64,000 bases of DNA from Aphrophora alni (taxonomy: Eukaryota > Arthropoda > Insecta > Hemiptera > Aphrophoridae), in NCBI GenBank assembly GCA_963513935.1, contig OY740766.1, forward strand, positions 5,611,000-5,674,999. Direction: 5' to 3'. Shown here one piece after another: positions 12,571 to 21,062 of this stretch (positions are counted from its first letter, which is position 1; each line of letters opens with the position of its first letter). The notes beneath the pieces were generated by a model, which saw only the letters and a list, made by a program, of their open reading frames with translations, was not told where the DNA came from and did not search any database. The position numbers and the translations under genes are program-made.

Positions 12571-13020
12571 TTAGGTTAGGTTAGGTTAGGTTAGGTTCGG
12601 TTAGGTTAGGTTATGTTAGGTTAGGTTAGGTTAGGTTAGGTTAGGTTAGGTTAGGTTATGTTAGGTTAGGTTATGTTAGGTTAGGTTGTGTTAGGTTAGG
12701 TTAGGTTAGGTTAGGTTAGGTTAGGTTAGGTTAGGTTAGGTTAGGTTAGGTGAGGTTAGGTGAGGTTAGGTTAGGTTAGGTTATGTTAGGTTAGGTTAGG
12801 TTGGGTTAGGTTAGGTTAGGTTAGGTTAGGTTAGGTTATGTTAGGTTAGGTTAGGTTAGGTTAGGTTAGGTTGGGTTAGGTTAGGTTAGGTTAGGTTAGG
12901 TTATGTTAGGTTAGGTTAGGTTAGGTTAGGTTAGGTTAGGTTAGGTTAGGTTGGGTTAGGTTAGGTTAGGTTATTTTAGGTTAGGTTAGGTTAGGTTAGG
13001 TTAGGTTAGGTTATGTTAGG
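12571..13020 (+). repeat. Interstitial telomeric array, (TTAGG)90 with variants
   Basis: 450 bases form exactly 90 pentamers with no insertion or deletion breaking phase. Most units are TTAGG. Variants are TTCGG (12596), TTATG (12611, 12656, 12671, 12781, 12836, 12901, 13011), TTGTG (12686), TGAGG (12751, 12761), TTGGG (12801, 12871, 12951) and TTATT (12971). TTAGG is the ancestral insect telomere repeat. Sequence on both sides is non-telomeric, so this is an internal array, a former chromosome end, or an assembly junction. Variant TTATG/TTGGG units recur in order, suggesting block amplification. Confidence 0.95.
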
Positions 13021-13034
13021 CAAGAAACGAAACT

Positions 13035-13265
13035 AAGACTGTAACTAATCTTGTTATGTTTATTACATTTTTCTTACGTGCATTTCGATGACAGTCATCA
13101 CCCTCGGAGGTTTACAGTTACAAATAATATTCACTAATAGTATTAGTGTACCGGTAAACCTCCAACAATTATCACTATATCATTTAAATGCAGATAAAAA
13201 TAACATAAAAAACACATCGGGATTATCACTATATCATTGAAATGCACATCAGAATAACATAAAAA
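13035..13265. repeat. Small repeat cluster abutting the TTAGG array
   Basis: A minus-strand copy (about 13040-13110, with TGACTGTCATCGAAATGC on that strand) faces two partial plus-strand copies (about 13163-13210 and 13214-13265). The plus copies share ATTATCACTATATCATT, AAATGCA and AACATAAAAA. The minus copy has a TGATGACTGTCATC hairpin followed by GAAA, a weak hammerhead resemblance with several core mismatches. Confidence 0.5.
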
Positions 13266-14084
13266 CACATTTGGTTTTCTTTTAGTCTTAGATTTTTATT
13301 TGGTTTTTGTGTTTCGGTGAATCTAGTTTTTCTTATTACGTATATTTATTTCATGTAAATAATTTCAAATTATTTACATTACTTCAAATAAATCTGGAGA
13401 AATAATTGCATTTATATGTAAATCATTTTTACTGTACACAGTTCAAGATGAAATGATACTTGTTAAACTACTCGTAATGTTAAGATAACAACGATCTTAA
13501 ACACAGATTTCATTATTAATTTTCCCGTTGATGAATCGTCGCTTATTTATTTTTTAGATGAGAAATTTAATTGAAAATTAATAATAATCCTTCTGAATCT
13601 ACAACCAGATAAGGGACAATTATTTAAGCAGCATCCTCGAGAAATTGCAATCTTTTCTTTTTATTAAGAGTAAACATTTCATATTTTAGTTATCATAAAC
13701 TAACTGTTTGTTACATACAAATTACAAGAAATAGATGAAAAATAATATTTTATTCTTTTTTATCTTTATAATTTTAAAACACAAAATCTTTTTTGGTAAA
13801 AAAAAATTAAGAATATAAATATGTACATTTTTTAAACAAATATTATTATATTTTTCCAATAGTATATTTTGTAATATTTATTATAAAACATCCTCCCTGT
13901 ATATTTCTTTATTGTAATATTTTATTATTTACCATATGATACAGAACACTAAAACAGTTTAATTTCCCTCGCACGAGGCTCTCGCAGTCGATTTTCTTTC
14001 TTTTCACATACGTAGTACTATATACAAAGTTATGAAATGGGTCAAAAAATCGATGAATCAGATAAAATATAAGGTTTTAACAAG
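13266..14084. other. Very AT-rich non-coding stretch with a transposon-end-like motif
   Basis: Near 13896-13904 the minus strand reads TATACAGGGAGGATG, resembling the TA-CAGGG ends of Tc1/mariner-type elements. The bases just left of it (13800-13870) are weakly related in inverse to 10940-10990. No gene seen. Confidence 0.35.
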
Positions 14085-14730
14085 ATAACTCGGATTATGG
14101 TGTATGCGGACGACTTCAGCGTAAAGTCACGAACATTAGAAAACATGCACAAAACTGGAGACAAACACTAAATATTTTAAAACGTTATTTCAGTCGACAA
14201 GGTCTAAACATAAAAGTAAATTAATAATAAGCTATAACAATATCGGTATTGTAGACAACTTTGTATACTTAGGGGTTATTGTTGCAGGGGGTGGATAAAA
14301 GAAACAGACACCATTGGTTGGATGAATTTCTTTAACCAACAAACCTGATACAAATTTTTAACTCATTTAAAGATATATCCATATTTAATATCCATATTTA
14401 AAGATGCGGATTTTAGGGTATTAAACTGAATCATCATGAATAATTACGCCTTAAGTATGAGGTGAATTTCTGCATCTGAGTTTGTTAAAATACGAAGGTT
14501 GGGATAAATATTCCATATGGTTTGGAGAGAAGGGCATAGAAACCCAAAAAGGTAAATTTATGAGATAAATACTAACGGAACATCTAAGAGAAACATAGGT
14601 GGACAGAATCTAAGAGGATTCAGGAAAGATTGGAATAAAGGATCTGGAGATTAAGTCAAAGGATCTTTATTTATGTCAAATAAACGTTTGGCTGAGGTAA
14701 GAAGAGCTAGAAACTGTGTCATTAAATGAA
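14085..14730 (+). pseudogene. Decayed non-LTR retrotransposon reverse transcriptase (RTE-like)
   Basis: Reverse transcriptase motif C is visible as MVYADDF (14103-14123; YADD catalytic core). About 52 codons later, after a frame change, comes DNFVYLGVIV, the YLG motif that follows the palm in many LINEs. A third frame near 14590-14660 gives VDRI-ED-GKIGIKDLEIKSKD, like the C-terminal tail of RTE-type proteins. Multiple stops and frameshifts show it is dead. No 5' part with endonuclease is recognised. Clade assignment is inference. Confidence 0.55.
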
Positions 14731-14808
14731 AAGCAATTTGTCACTTTTCAGATATTTTTCCATGAATAGCCGGAGATAGTAGACAGATATAAAAATCTCT
14801 TTTTACCA

Positions 14809-14816
14809 CTGAACTC
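14809..14816. repeat. Left target-site duplication of the Merlin element (CTGAACTC)
   Basis: The identical octamer occurs at 15395-15402, immediately outside the other TIR. Merlin elements characteristically duplicate 8-9 bp. Confidence 0.9.
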
Positions 14817-14940
14817 GGGTCTTTTTTAGAAGAGGGCCGCCACTATTAAAATTTCCCCTACACAGCGAACCTTACTGGGATGCATATAGACGGAAATATC
14901 CACAATACGCCAACGGACCCTCAGGTACGATGGTCAAGCT

Positions 14941-15035
14941 TATCTTATCAACCGTTATCTTATCGCGCGGCGTAACAGGCGGACTGCCGCTGCCCCCGCT
15001 GCACTGGTCAGTCGAGCTCGAGTATTTACTTAATC
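14941..15035 (+). promoter_or_regulatory. Candidate promoter/leader of the Merlin transposase fragment
   Basis: TTATC (GATA-type) sequences cluster at 14941-14965. A GC-rich stretch (14965-15020) and an insect-type initiator TCAGT (15008-15012) lie 24-28 bases upstream of the ATG. No TATA box is seen. The layout suggests a TATA-less promoter inside the element. Inference only. Confidence 0.35.
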
Positions 15036-15353
15036 ATGTCGCTATTATTGTTAGCTCGGGAAATCAATAGTAAAGAAAGTGCAGTAAAGTTTTTACAAAA
15101 TAAACACATATTGCATAGTGTGCGGAAGTGTTCGGAAGGACATGACATGTCTCTTCAGTTGACTGAGACCAAGGATCGTTGGAGATGTCATGTTCGACAG
15201 TGTCGCAGTAGTATTGGACTGAGGAAAGGTACGTGGCTGGAGAATTCTAAAATACCGCTGGATACCTTTATTTTATTCGTTTTCTCTTGGGCGGAAGAAT
15301 ATGCTACAACGAAGTTTTGTGTGAAAGAACTTAACATGTACAGCGCTGTGTAG
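15036..15353 (+). CDS. Merlin transposase N-terminal fragment (105 aa, zinc-ribbon part only)
   Basis: The frame encodes the N-terminal DNA-binding part of a Merlin/IS1595-type transposase. Cysteines at about residues 33 and 51 with RWRC and a following CR (residues about 48-57) form the zinc-ribbon region. Then come RKGTWLENSK and a hydrophobic FILFVFSWA stretch, the usual order in insect Merlin proteins. In full-length relatives this segment continues into a DDE catalytic domain. Here it runs straight into the right TIR (from 15344) and stops at TAG 15351-15353, so it cannot catalyse transposition. The ATG follows a leader with an initiator-like TCAGT. If expressed, the product could bind the TIRs and act as a competitor of active transposase (inference). 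Family assignment is from motif layout, without a database search. Confidence 0.8.
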   Translation: MSLLLLAREINSKESAVKFLQNKHILHSVRKCSEGHDMSLQLTETKDRWRCHVRQCRSSIGLRKGTWLENSKIPLDTFILFVFSWAEEYATTKFCVKELNMYSAV

Positions 15354-15394
15354 GGGAAATTTTAATAGTGGCGGCCCTCTTCTAAAAAAGACCC

Positions 15395-15402
15395 CTGAAC
15401 TC
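15395..15402. repeat. Right target-site duplication of the Merlin element (CTGAACTC)
   Basis: Exact match of 14809-14816. Confidence 0.9.
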
Positions 15403-16030
15403 AGTATCATGTGTCATGTACGTTATCATGTAAAAGAATTTACTCGCATCCAAGATAGCGGCCAAAACTTAATATAAGGGATCAGGTATAAACTTTATTT
15501 GAACTAAAGCGATATCACGAAATATCAAGGACCTATGATGGAATATGGACTGTTCATTTTCTGTATTTTATTTGTTGGAGTTTAGCTATTTATAAACTTT
15601 TTTAAATATTTGAAATTCAAAACTATTCACTCATTATACCGTCAAAGTCTTAATAAATAAACAATCTATATTTTAACAGACTAAATTTGCTAAGCGTTCC
15701 ACCTCTCAGATTTAAACACTTTCATGAAAGCTTAGTTAAAACAGGGAAGTGGGCTTAGGACAATGGATAATGTACTAAACTAGGGTTCAGTCTTAGAGCT
15801 GTGTAATCCCTAAGAAGGCTTGACTTGTTTTAACTATCTACTCTTGTTGCAATATTAAACAATGAAAATACAACAACAAAATACTTTTTAATGGTATCTC
15901 TCGAGTAGACAATCCTACCCCAGACCATTACCACTGACCCCACCTATTGGAGTAGTTTTGTCATCAATTTAACTCACTATTGAATATTAAGTATTTCTTA
16001 TTGTTGTTATTAATAATAGGTTAATCATTG
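15403..16030. other. AT-rich non-coding stretch
   Basis: No frame or repeat recognised between the Merlin element and the long-TIR element. Confidence 0.45.
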
Positions 16031-17002
16031 TTTTTGGTCTGAAGTAATCCAATTGTGGTGTTTAAACACAACCATGGTTTCAGATGGCAATGGTTTCAGA
16101 TCCATATTCAGGTACAAACGTCACTCGCAAGAAGTCGTCAAAATAAATAATAACTTTTAAAAACATATCACAACAAAAACACAATTTCGTAGCCCGTCAT
16201 TAGTGTTTGGTACCGATACTGGGACTAGACTGACAGTATGAGTGCCGTCCATCGTTCAACGACTTACCCTTCTCATCTTGTTATGTTATCTATGAACTTC
16301 ATTACAAAGTGAAAATTTATGTTGAAATTAAATGAGAGTTTGTCATTTAAAACATTATCTTGGTTCAATTTGACAGCTCTGTATATTTCATACACCTCAT
16401 CGACATTCATCTAACTACTTTGATTAAAAAATAGTTATACCTTCATGTCAGTTTGAAGGTCACTGTATTTTTGATGGAAATCAACGAGTTGAGCAACGTA
16501 ATTTGATTTTACAGTTCTGTGGTTCGATTTACGTAAATATTCTTTGTCTACAGTTGTTGACAAAGTGGCATTTTCTTCATTTAAATTAGTTTGCAAAACA
16601 GCTGATTTCTCAACAGTTTCACTTTGCCCACTACTTTGCTCACTCCGAATGGCAACCGAACAAAACGAAATTTAGGTTAAGTTTATTTGAATTGATTTGT
16701 AATATACAGGAAACGTCCCGTATGTAAGTTAGATTAATTCTTACATGTAAAATAACATAAATAAACAACAAAACAACGTTTTAAAGTTGAAAAAGGAAGT
16801 AATTATTCATGAAGATGATTGACAGTGTATGTACACGGAGAGTATTTTTCGTTTGCCGAGTTTTGAAGTTGGCAATCCGTTTCCTCAACAATACACCTAA
16901 GTTATTTGTAATATTCATAAATAACCTCAGTTTTGATGTGAGAACTTCTACTCAGTGTTGATGTGTTGTTTAGCACTACTGCTATATTTTGTGCAGTTAG
17001 TT

Positions 17003-17633
17003 TTAAAATATGCACAGTTCAGAGAATGAAAACCTGTCAAATACCCCGCCATATTGTGTTACTGCTGAAGTATGTTTTTTATTTGTCACAAAATAACAAC
17101 TGTAGACAAAGTATAATGTACAATTCGTGAGCAAAGTGTCTTTTTTTAAACTCGATAAAATTGACGCACTCGGCAAGCCTCGTGCGTCAACATTTTTCTC
17201 TCGTTTAAAAAGTGCCACTTTTCTCACTAGTTGCACAAATAACTATTAAACCGCTTGCCGAAATAAATAGTCATACTTCTTTTTCTGTACAATGTAATAT
17301 TTAGGGTAGTCATCGCAAAACAACTGTTTCTTCACTACAATAATTATTTTTGTTTTAATTTTCCCTGTAACTTGTTTTGTGTTCTGAAAGCGACGTGTAT
17401 GTTATTTTTGGCAAATTCGTTCCACAAGGTGTTATTAAGAAAACACATTCTGTTGACATAAACATTTTCTTATCTTCGGTAGACACTGTATGGATATTGA
17501 ATTTCTTTTTGTTTCTGTGTTTGCCGATTATGTTGATAATTACCGGCCATAATGGGCTGCTATTTTTTGATTGTAATTGTCTGTAGAAAGAAGGAATTGA
17601 CAGAAGCTTGTGAAAACTATGGTACGCCGCCAT
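17003..17633 (-). pseudogene. Unrecognised minus-strand frames inside the long-TIR element
   Basis: Two frames, 17633-17355 (92 codons, starting at AAAATGGCGGC, a favourable start context) and 17236-17003 (77 codons), lie in the interior of the element. Neither has a motif I recognise. No zinc-binding or DDE pattern is evident. The polypyrimidine-TCTACAG strings near 17590 on this strand resemble acceptors. They may be remnants of the element's own gene or a captured host fragment. Confidence 0.2.
17161..17190. other. Perfect 9-bp hairpin
   Basis: TTGACGCAC (17161-17169) pairs with GTGCGTCAA (17182-17190) across a 12-base GC-rich loop, inside the long-TIR element. Role unknown. Confidence 0.6.
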
Positions 17634-18085
17634 TTTTGTTGCATGGGGTGATGGAAAGTTTTATGTATAGGCTTGCTTAGTTTAAGTGAGTTTCTGTATA
17701 TAAGGTGTTTTAAAATAAATTGGTTAAAATGTTTTCAAGAAAGTGAAATCAAGGTGATTTAAACTTATGTTGGTTTTCGAAGGTTACACTGTAATATTTG
17801 ACTTTGAAATGAAGTTCATAGCTGAAGAACAACAAGAGAAAGGGGACAGACAGTACGTCAATGAACAGGGGAAAGCACTTATACCGTCCGTCTAGTCTTA
17901 GTACTGCTACCAAAAACTAAATTTGCATTTTGTGTTTCAATATGTTTTTAACAATTACTTTAACCTTTAGTTAACCTCTCACCAGCGAAGTTTTCACTTG
18001 AGATGGATGCACTTGACATTTTAAACTAAGGTAGTGTTTAAACACCACAATCGGATCTCTTCACAGACCAACAATACGTAGTTAA

Positions 18086-20149
18086 TAACTTATTAAAAAT
18101 CTGTGATCCGCAGATCTTTCAACAATGAAACAAGTTTTTATATGTTTCGTAAGCTAATCGATCACCCCCCCTCCCCCCAGGACAATGACGTAGATTTAAC
18201 GTTGCCTCAAGCTGATAGCTAATACAGTTAAAGTGGTGGAGTGGTGGTATGTGATAATTGATGTTAGCGTAGATTTACTTGTTGGATCTAGTTTTCCAGT
18301 TATGATTATAACCATGTACATTAGGTTACATAAAGATATAAAATTAAATAATTATGATTACAATATATAATGTATGTAGGTTATAGTTTTTATATTTGTG
18401 ACGAGGGGAATTATCAATTAATATAGTTATTTTTTCTTTCTCGTATATTCGTAGAGTTTTGACCTGGAACAAACAAAACGATGTTACTTTTTCGTAAGGA
18501 AATTTGACTTTAAGACCGTTTTATAATTTAGACACTTTTGTGTAGATGGTAACAAATATTATTTTTGGTTTATATGTGATTGTATTAGAAAGTTAGTGCA
18601 ATAGTTTAGTTTCGTTTACTTAATAACTCAGCAACTGTTATTATTAAACACCAAAAAGAATGTTTCCTTCTGGTAATTATATTTCATAAAACTAATGAAG
18701 TGTTAAATTACAAAGTATTGTCAGAAATACTTATGGTATTGTTTTGAGATTGAAATAAATAAATCTCATATAACTGAACTAGGCAATGTGTGTGGGGGGG
18801 GGGGTAGTGTGTGCTATTCCAATAACCAGGGTAATAATACTCCGCTAAGTGGATCACCTTTCCTTTTATTTATCTTCTCACGTATACCTATTATATATAG
18901 AGGGAGTACAGTGAGGGTTGAAAAAATATTTCTAGAGTTTGTTATGGAAGTGTCCATTTGGGAGTTTCGAGAATATCTACCTGTATGCGTTTGTATTTTT
19001 CGGCTCTACAGCCAAAACCGATTTTCATTACCTTTGGTATGTGAGTATATTTTAATCATATTGTATTTCGTGACTTTTTCCCCCTCTATTTATGATATTA
19101 TTAGGATATTGTGAAACTATAGGCTAATTACGATTTTTTTAATTTACTCTCTGTGGATTCAAATAAAACGTATTATTTGCTTTCACTCTAAAAATCTAGG
19201 TAAATAAAAGGGTTATAATGAAATTTAATTACGGTAAATACTTCCTACTTTTTGTAACTCCTACTTTTTTAAATTCATATTGAATTTGGAATAAATATAA
19301 ATATTTAAAAAAATAAAATAACAAACGACCAAACATTAGGTTACACATAAGATTTCTTTAAATGTTGAGAATAATTTAAAAAAATCTTACAATAATATTT
19401 AATATCATTAAAATTTGATTATATTAAAAATAAAAATAAAACTTTCAGGTTTTTATGAATTTTAGGGAATATGCTGTATGTGTTGCTCGAGTTCTGACAG
19501 ACTCTGTTGATAGAACCGATAAAGATATTTAACAGTTTTTCATCCTTCAATCAATAAAATAACCGAAGCATAATACAATATCTTACTTTTGGTACACCCT
19601 GTATCGTGGTACAAACTGTGTTATAACCCAAGAGACCCTTTTTTGTTCGTGGAATAGTATAAATGCACATTCCAATGTACCGGTACAGAACAAATCTCTA
19701 TGGAGATTAGCTAATATTATAATGAACCTCCCGGTCGGTCAGAGAGAGAGAGAGTCAAGTGTTATGCACAATGCTTGTTAGTAGGTGTCAAACATCACTG
19801 CACGACTACTACCTTCATATGACGCATGTTGTGCGTCTCATTGTGCCCTGGCACGACTCCAATATTCATATATTGATCAACTTTTTGCCAAGTTCAGAGC
19901 TCAAAGTCTCGAATGCATCTATATTTCAGTATCTTCAGACTTCTTATTTCGAAGTTCCGGAGTTTGAGGGGGGGCATAGGTAAACTTCTCAAATCTATTT
20001 TATAAGATAATATTTGACTGACAATTAATATTGTTGAAAATGTTATGTAGTCATAAATCACCCATGAATTTACTCATCCATGTTTTAATAAATTTAACAA
20101 ATCGTTCTTGTAAATCCAAATATTATTTATGGATTAAATAAAGCAATAA
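18086..20149. other. AT-rich non-coding stretch
   Basis: Contains a C-rich patch (18164-18179), a G10 run (18793-18802), a solitary transposon-end-like sequence on the minus strand near 19590-19605 (TACAGGGTGTACCAAAAG) and a short (GA)n at 19740-19754. The 108-codon frame at 18788-19114 starts on the G-run and has no recognisable domain. No gene called. Confidence 0.45.
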
Positions 20150-20240
20150 AAGTAAAGTTCAAAATTATTTTAATAATATAAATGAGCTACAATTTTGTTT
20201 CCCCTTGCGGCATCATCGGGCAACTGATAATTAACAGGTA
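20150..20240 (-). mobile_element. Dispersed element fragment with degenerate hammerhead-like fold
   Basis: Closely matches 27165-27255 (shared ATAAATGAGCTACAATT and GGCATCATCGGGCAACTGAT). On the minus strand both carry CCGATGA, one extra T, a GCC hairpin with GCAA loop, and GAAA. In this copy the hairpin's second strand is mutated (GGG). U4 of the hammerhead core is C, so it is probably inactive. The hAT element starts 22 bases further on. Confidence 0.5.
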
Positions 20241-20253
20241 TTGACAACTATTT

Positions 20254-20261
20254 CTACATAC
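20254..20261. repeat. Left target-site duplication of the hAT MITE (CTACATAC)
   Basis: Same octamer at 21055-21062, fitting the 8-bp duplication of hAT transposons. Confidence 0.85.
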
Positions 20262-21054
20262 TAGTGATGTGTGAGTTCGAATTAAAATACTCGGTGAGTC
20301 CGAGTATCAAAATCCTCGGAGCATTCCGAGTATTAAAATACTCGGTTTCGTAATAAAATATTCGGACGAAATCCTCGTAACTAGGAACAAGGAGGAGGTA
20401 ATGTGCGAGTATGAATTCAAAATAAAATCCTCGGACAACGATATTCGTTAGTGTTGTGTCAATTCCAAACAAAATGCTCGGTGTTTCTACTTTGGTTATA
20501 TTAGTTTCTAAGCTGATTTTTCACTACACAATAATTAAACATTACGATTTTGAGTTAAAATGATTTAGATTGGGTAACAAGTTCAATTTAAAATAATAAT
20601 ATTCATTTATTTCCACATTGACAAAAAGTAAATTAAATTATTATTTAATTGTTATTATTTATATTTAAATAAATATTAATAGGTTACCATCTTGATAAAA
20701 AATATAGTAAATTAACTTATTTTAAATAACAACTAAATTATTAATGTTGGTAATAAAATTGTACTAACGTTAAATCACTGAATTTGTGTTGAGGCAGGAT
20801 AACATTTAATTACGTATTACAAGTGTCAATCACATATTGTTTAAAAAAATAAATACTTGGTGGATCAGTCTAACAGATAGAACGCAAAAGTGTAGGTTTA
20901 TCTAAAACGATCTGATTGGTGAAGCTGAGTTTGAATCCGATGCGCAAAATCATTCTTGCGCAGATACTCGATTTCGAAATAATAATACGAGTATTGATAT
21001 CATCTGAAACCGAGTAATGTGAGTATCCATTTCACCCGAGTATCAAGATCCCTA
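20262..21054. mobile_element. Non-autonomous hAT element (793 bp)
   Basis: The ends read TAGTGATG on the left and TAGGGATC on the right (minus strand), fitting the TAGNGATN hAT style. They are bounded by the 8-bp duplication CTACATAC. Subterminal regions on both sides (20280-20480, 20960-21045) are packed with ACTCGG / CGAGTA motifs in both orientations, as expected for hAT transposase binding. The interior is AT-rich with no transposase frame. Confidence 0.88.
20861..20962 (+). other. tRNA-like box A/box B sequence and hairpin inside the hAT MITE
   Basis: TGGATCAGTCTAACAGATAG (20861-20880) resembles a tRNA D-arm/box A. GTTTGAATCC (20929-20938) resembles box B, about 60 bases on, which is longer than in an intronless tRNA. 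A TGCGCAA/TTGCGCA hairpin follows (20941-20947 with 20956-20962). No complete cloverleaf can be drawn, so this is not a tRNA gene. It could be a SINE head captured by the MITE or chance. Confidence 0.25.
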
Positions 21055-21062
21055 CTACATAC
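21055..21062. repeat. Right target-site duplication of the hAT MITE (CTACATAC)
   Basis: Exact match of 20254-20261. Confidence 0.85.

Larger units (their letters stand above)
14817..15394 (+). mobile_element. Internally deleted Merlin DNA transposon (578 bp)
   Basis: Terminal inverted repeats of 51 bp are identical (14817-14867 and 15344-15394), begin GGGTCTTTTTTAG and contain GAGGGCCGCC. The 8-bp flanking duplication CTGAACTC is intact. The body holds a start-proximal GC-rich leader and an uninterrupted transposase N-terminal frame (15036-15353), but the catalytic DDE domain is absent. Perfect TIRs and duplication suggest a fairly young insertion that was moved in trans by a full-length relative. 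It sits just beyond the RTE-like relic. Confidence 0.92.
16031..18085. mobile_element. Decayed DNA element with long terminal inverted repeats (about 2 kb)
   Basis: The left region from 16031 and the right region ending near 18085 are diverged reverse complements for at least about 350 bases. Anchors are GGTCTG near both ends, GTGGTGTTTAAACAC (16055-16069; right copy 18034-18048), GACTAGAC-GACAGTAT versus its partner near 17885-17900, and CTATGAACTTCATT (16290-16303 versus 17811-17825). A further inverted match, CTTTGTCTACAGTTGTT (16542-16558), pairs with about 17096-17112, so the right arm seems to carry an extra insertion. No transposase domain is recognised. Superfamily undetermined; ends and target duplication are not resolved. 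Confidence 0.6.

Noticed and set aside
18788..19114. 108-codon frame with a Gly-rich start
   Set aside because: The Gly run comes from a G homopolymer; the rest shows no recognisable domain.
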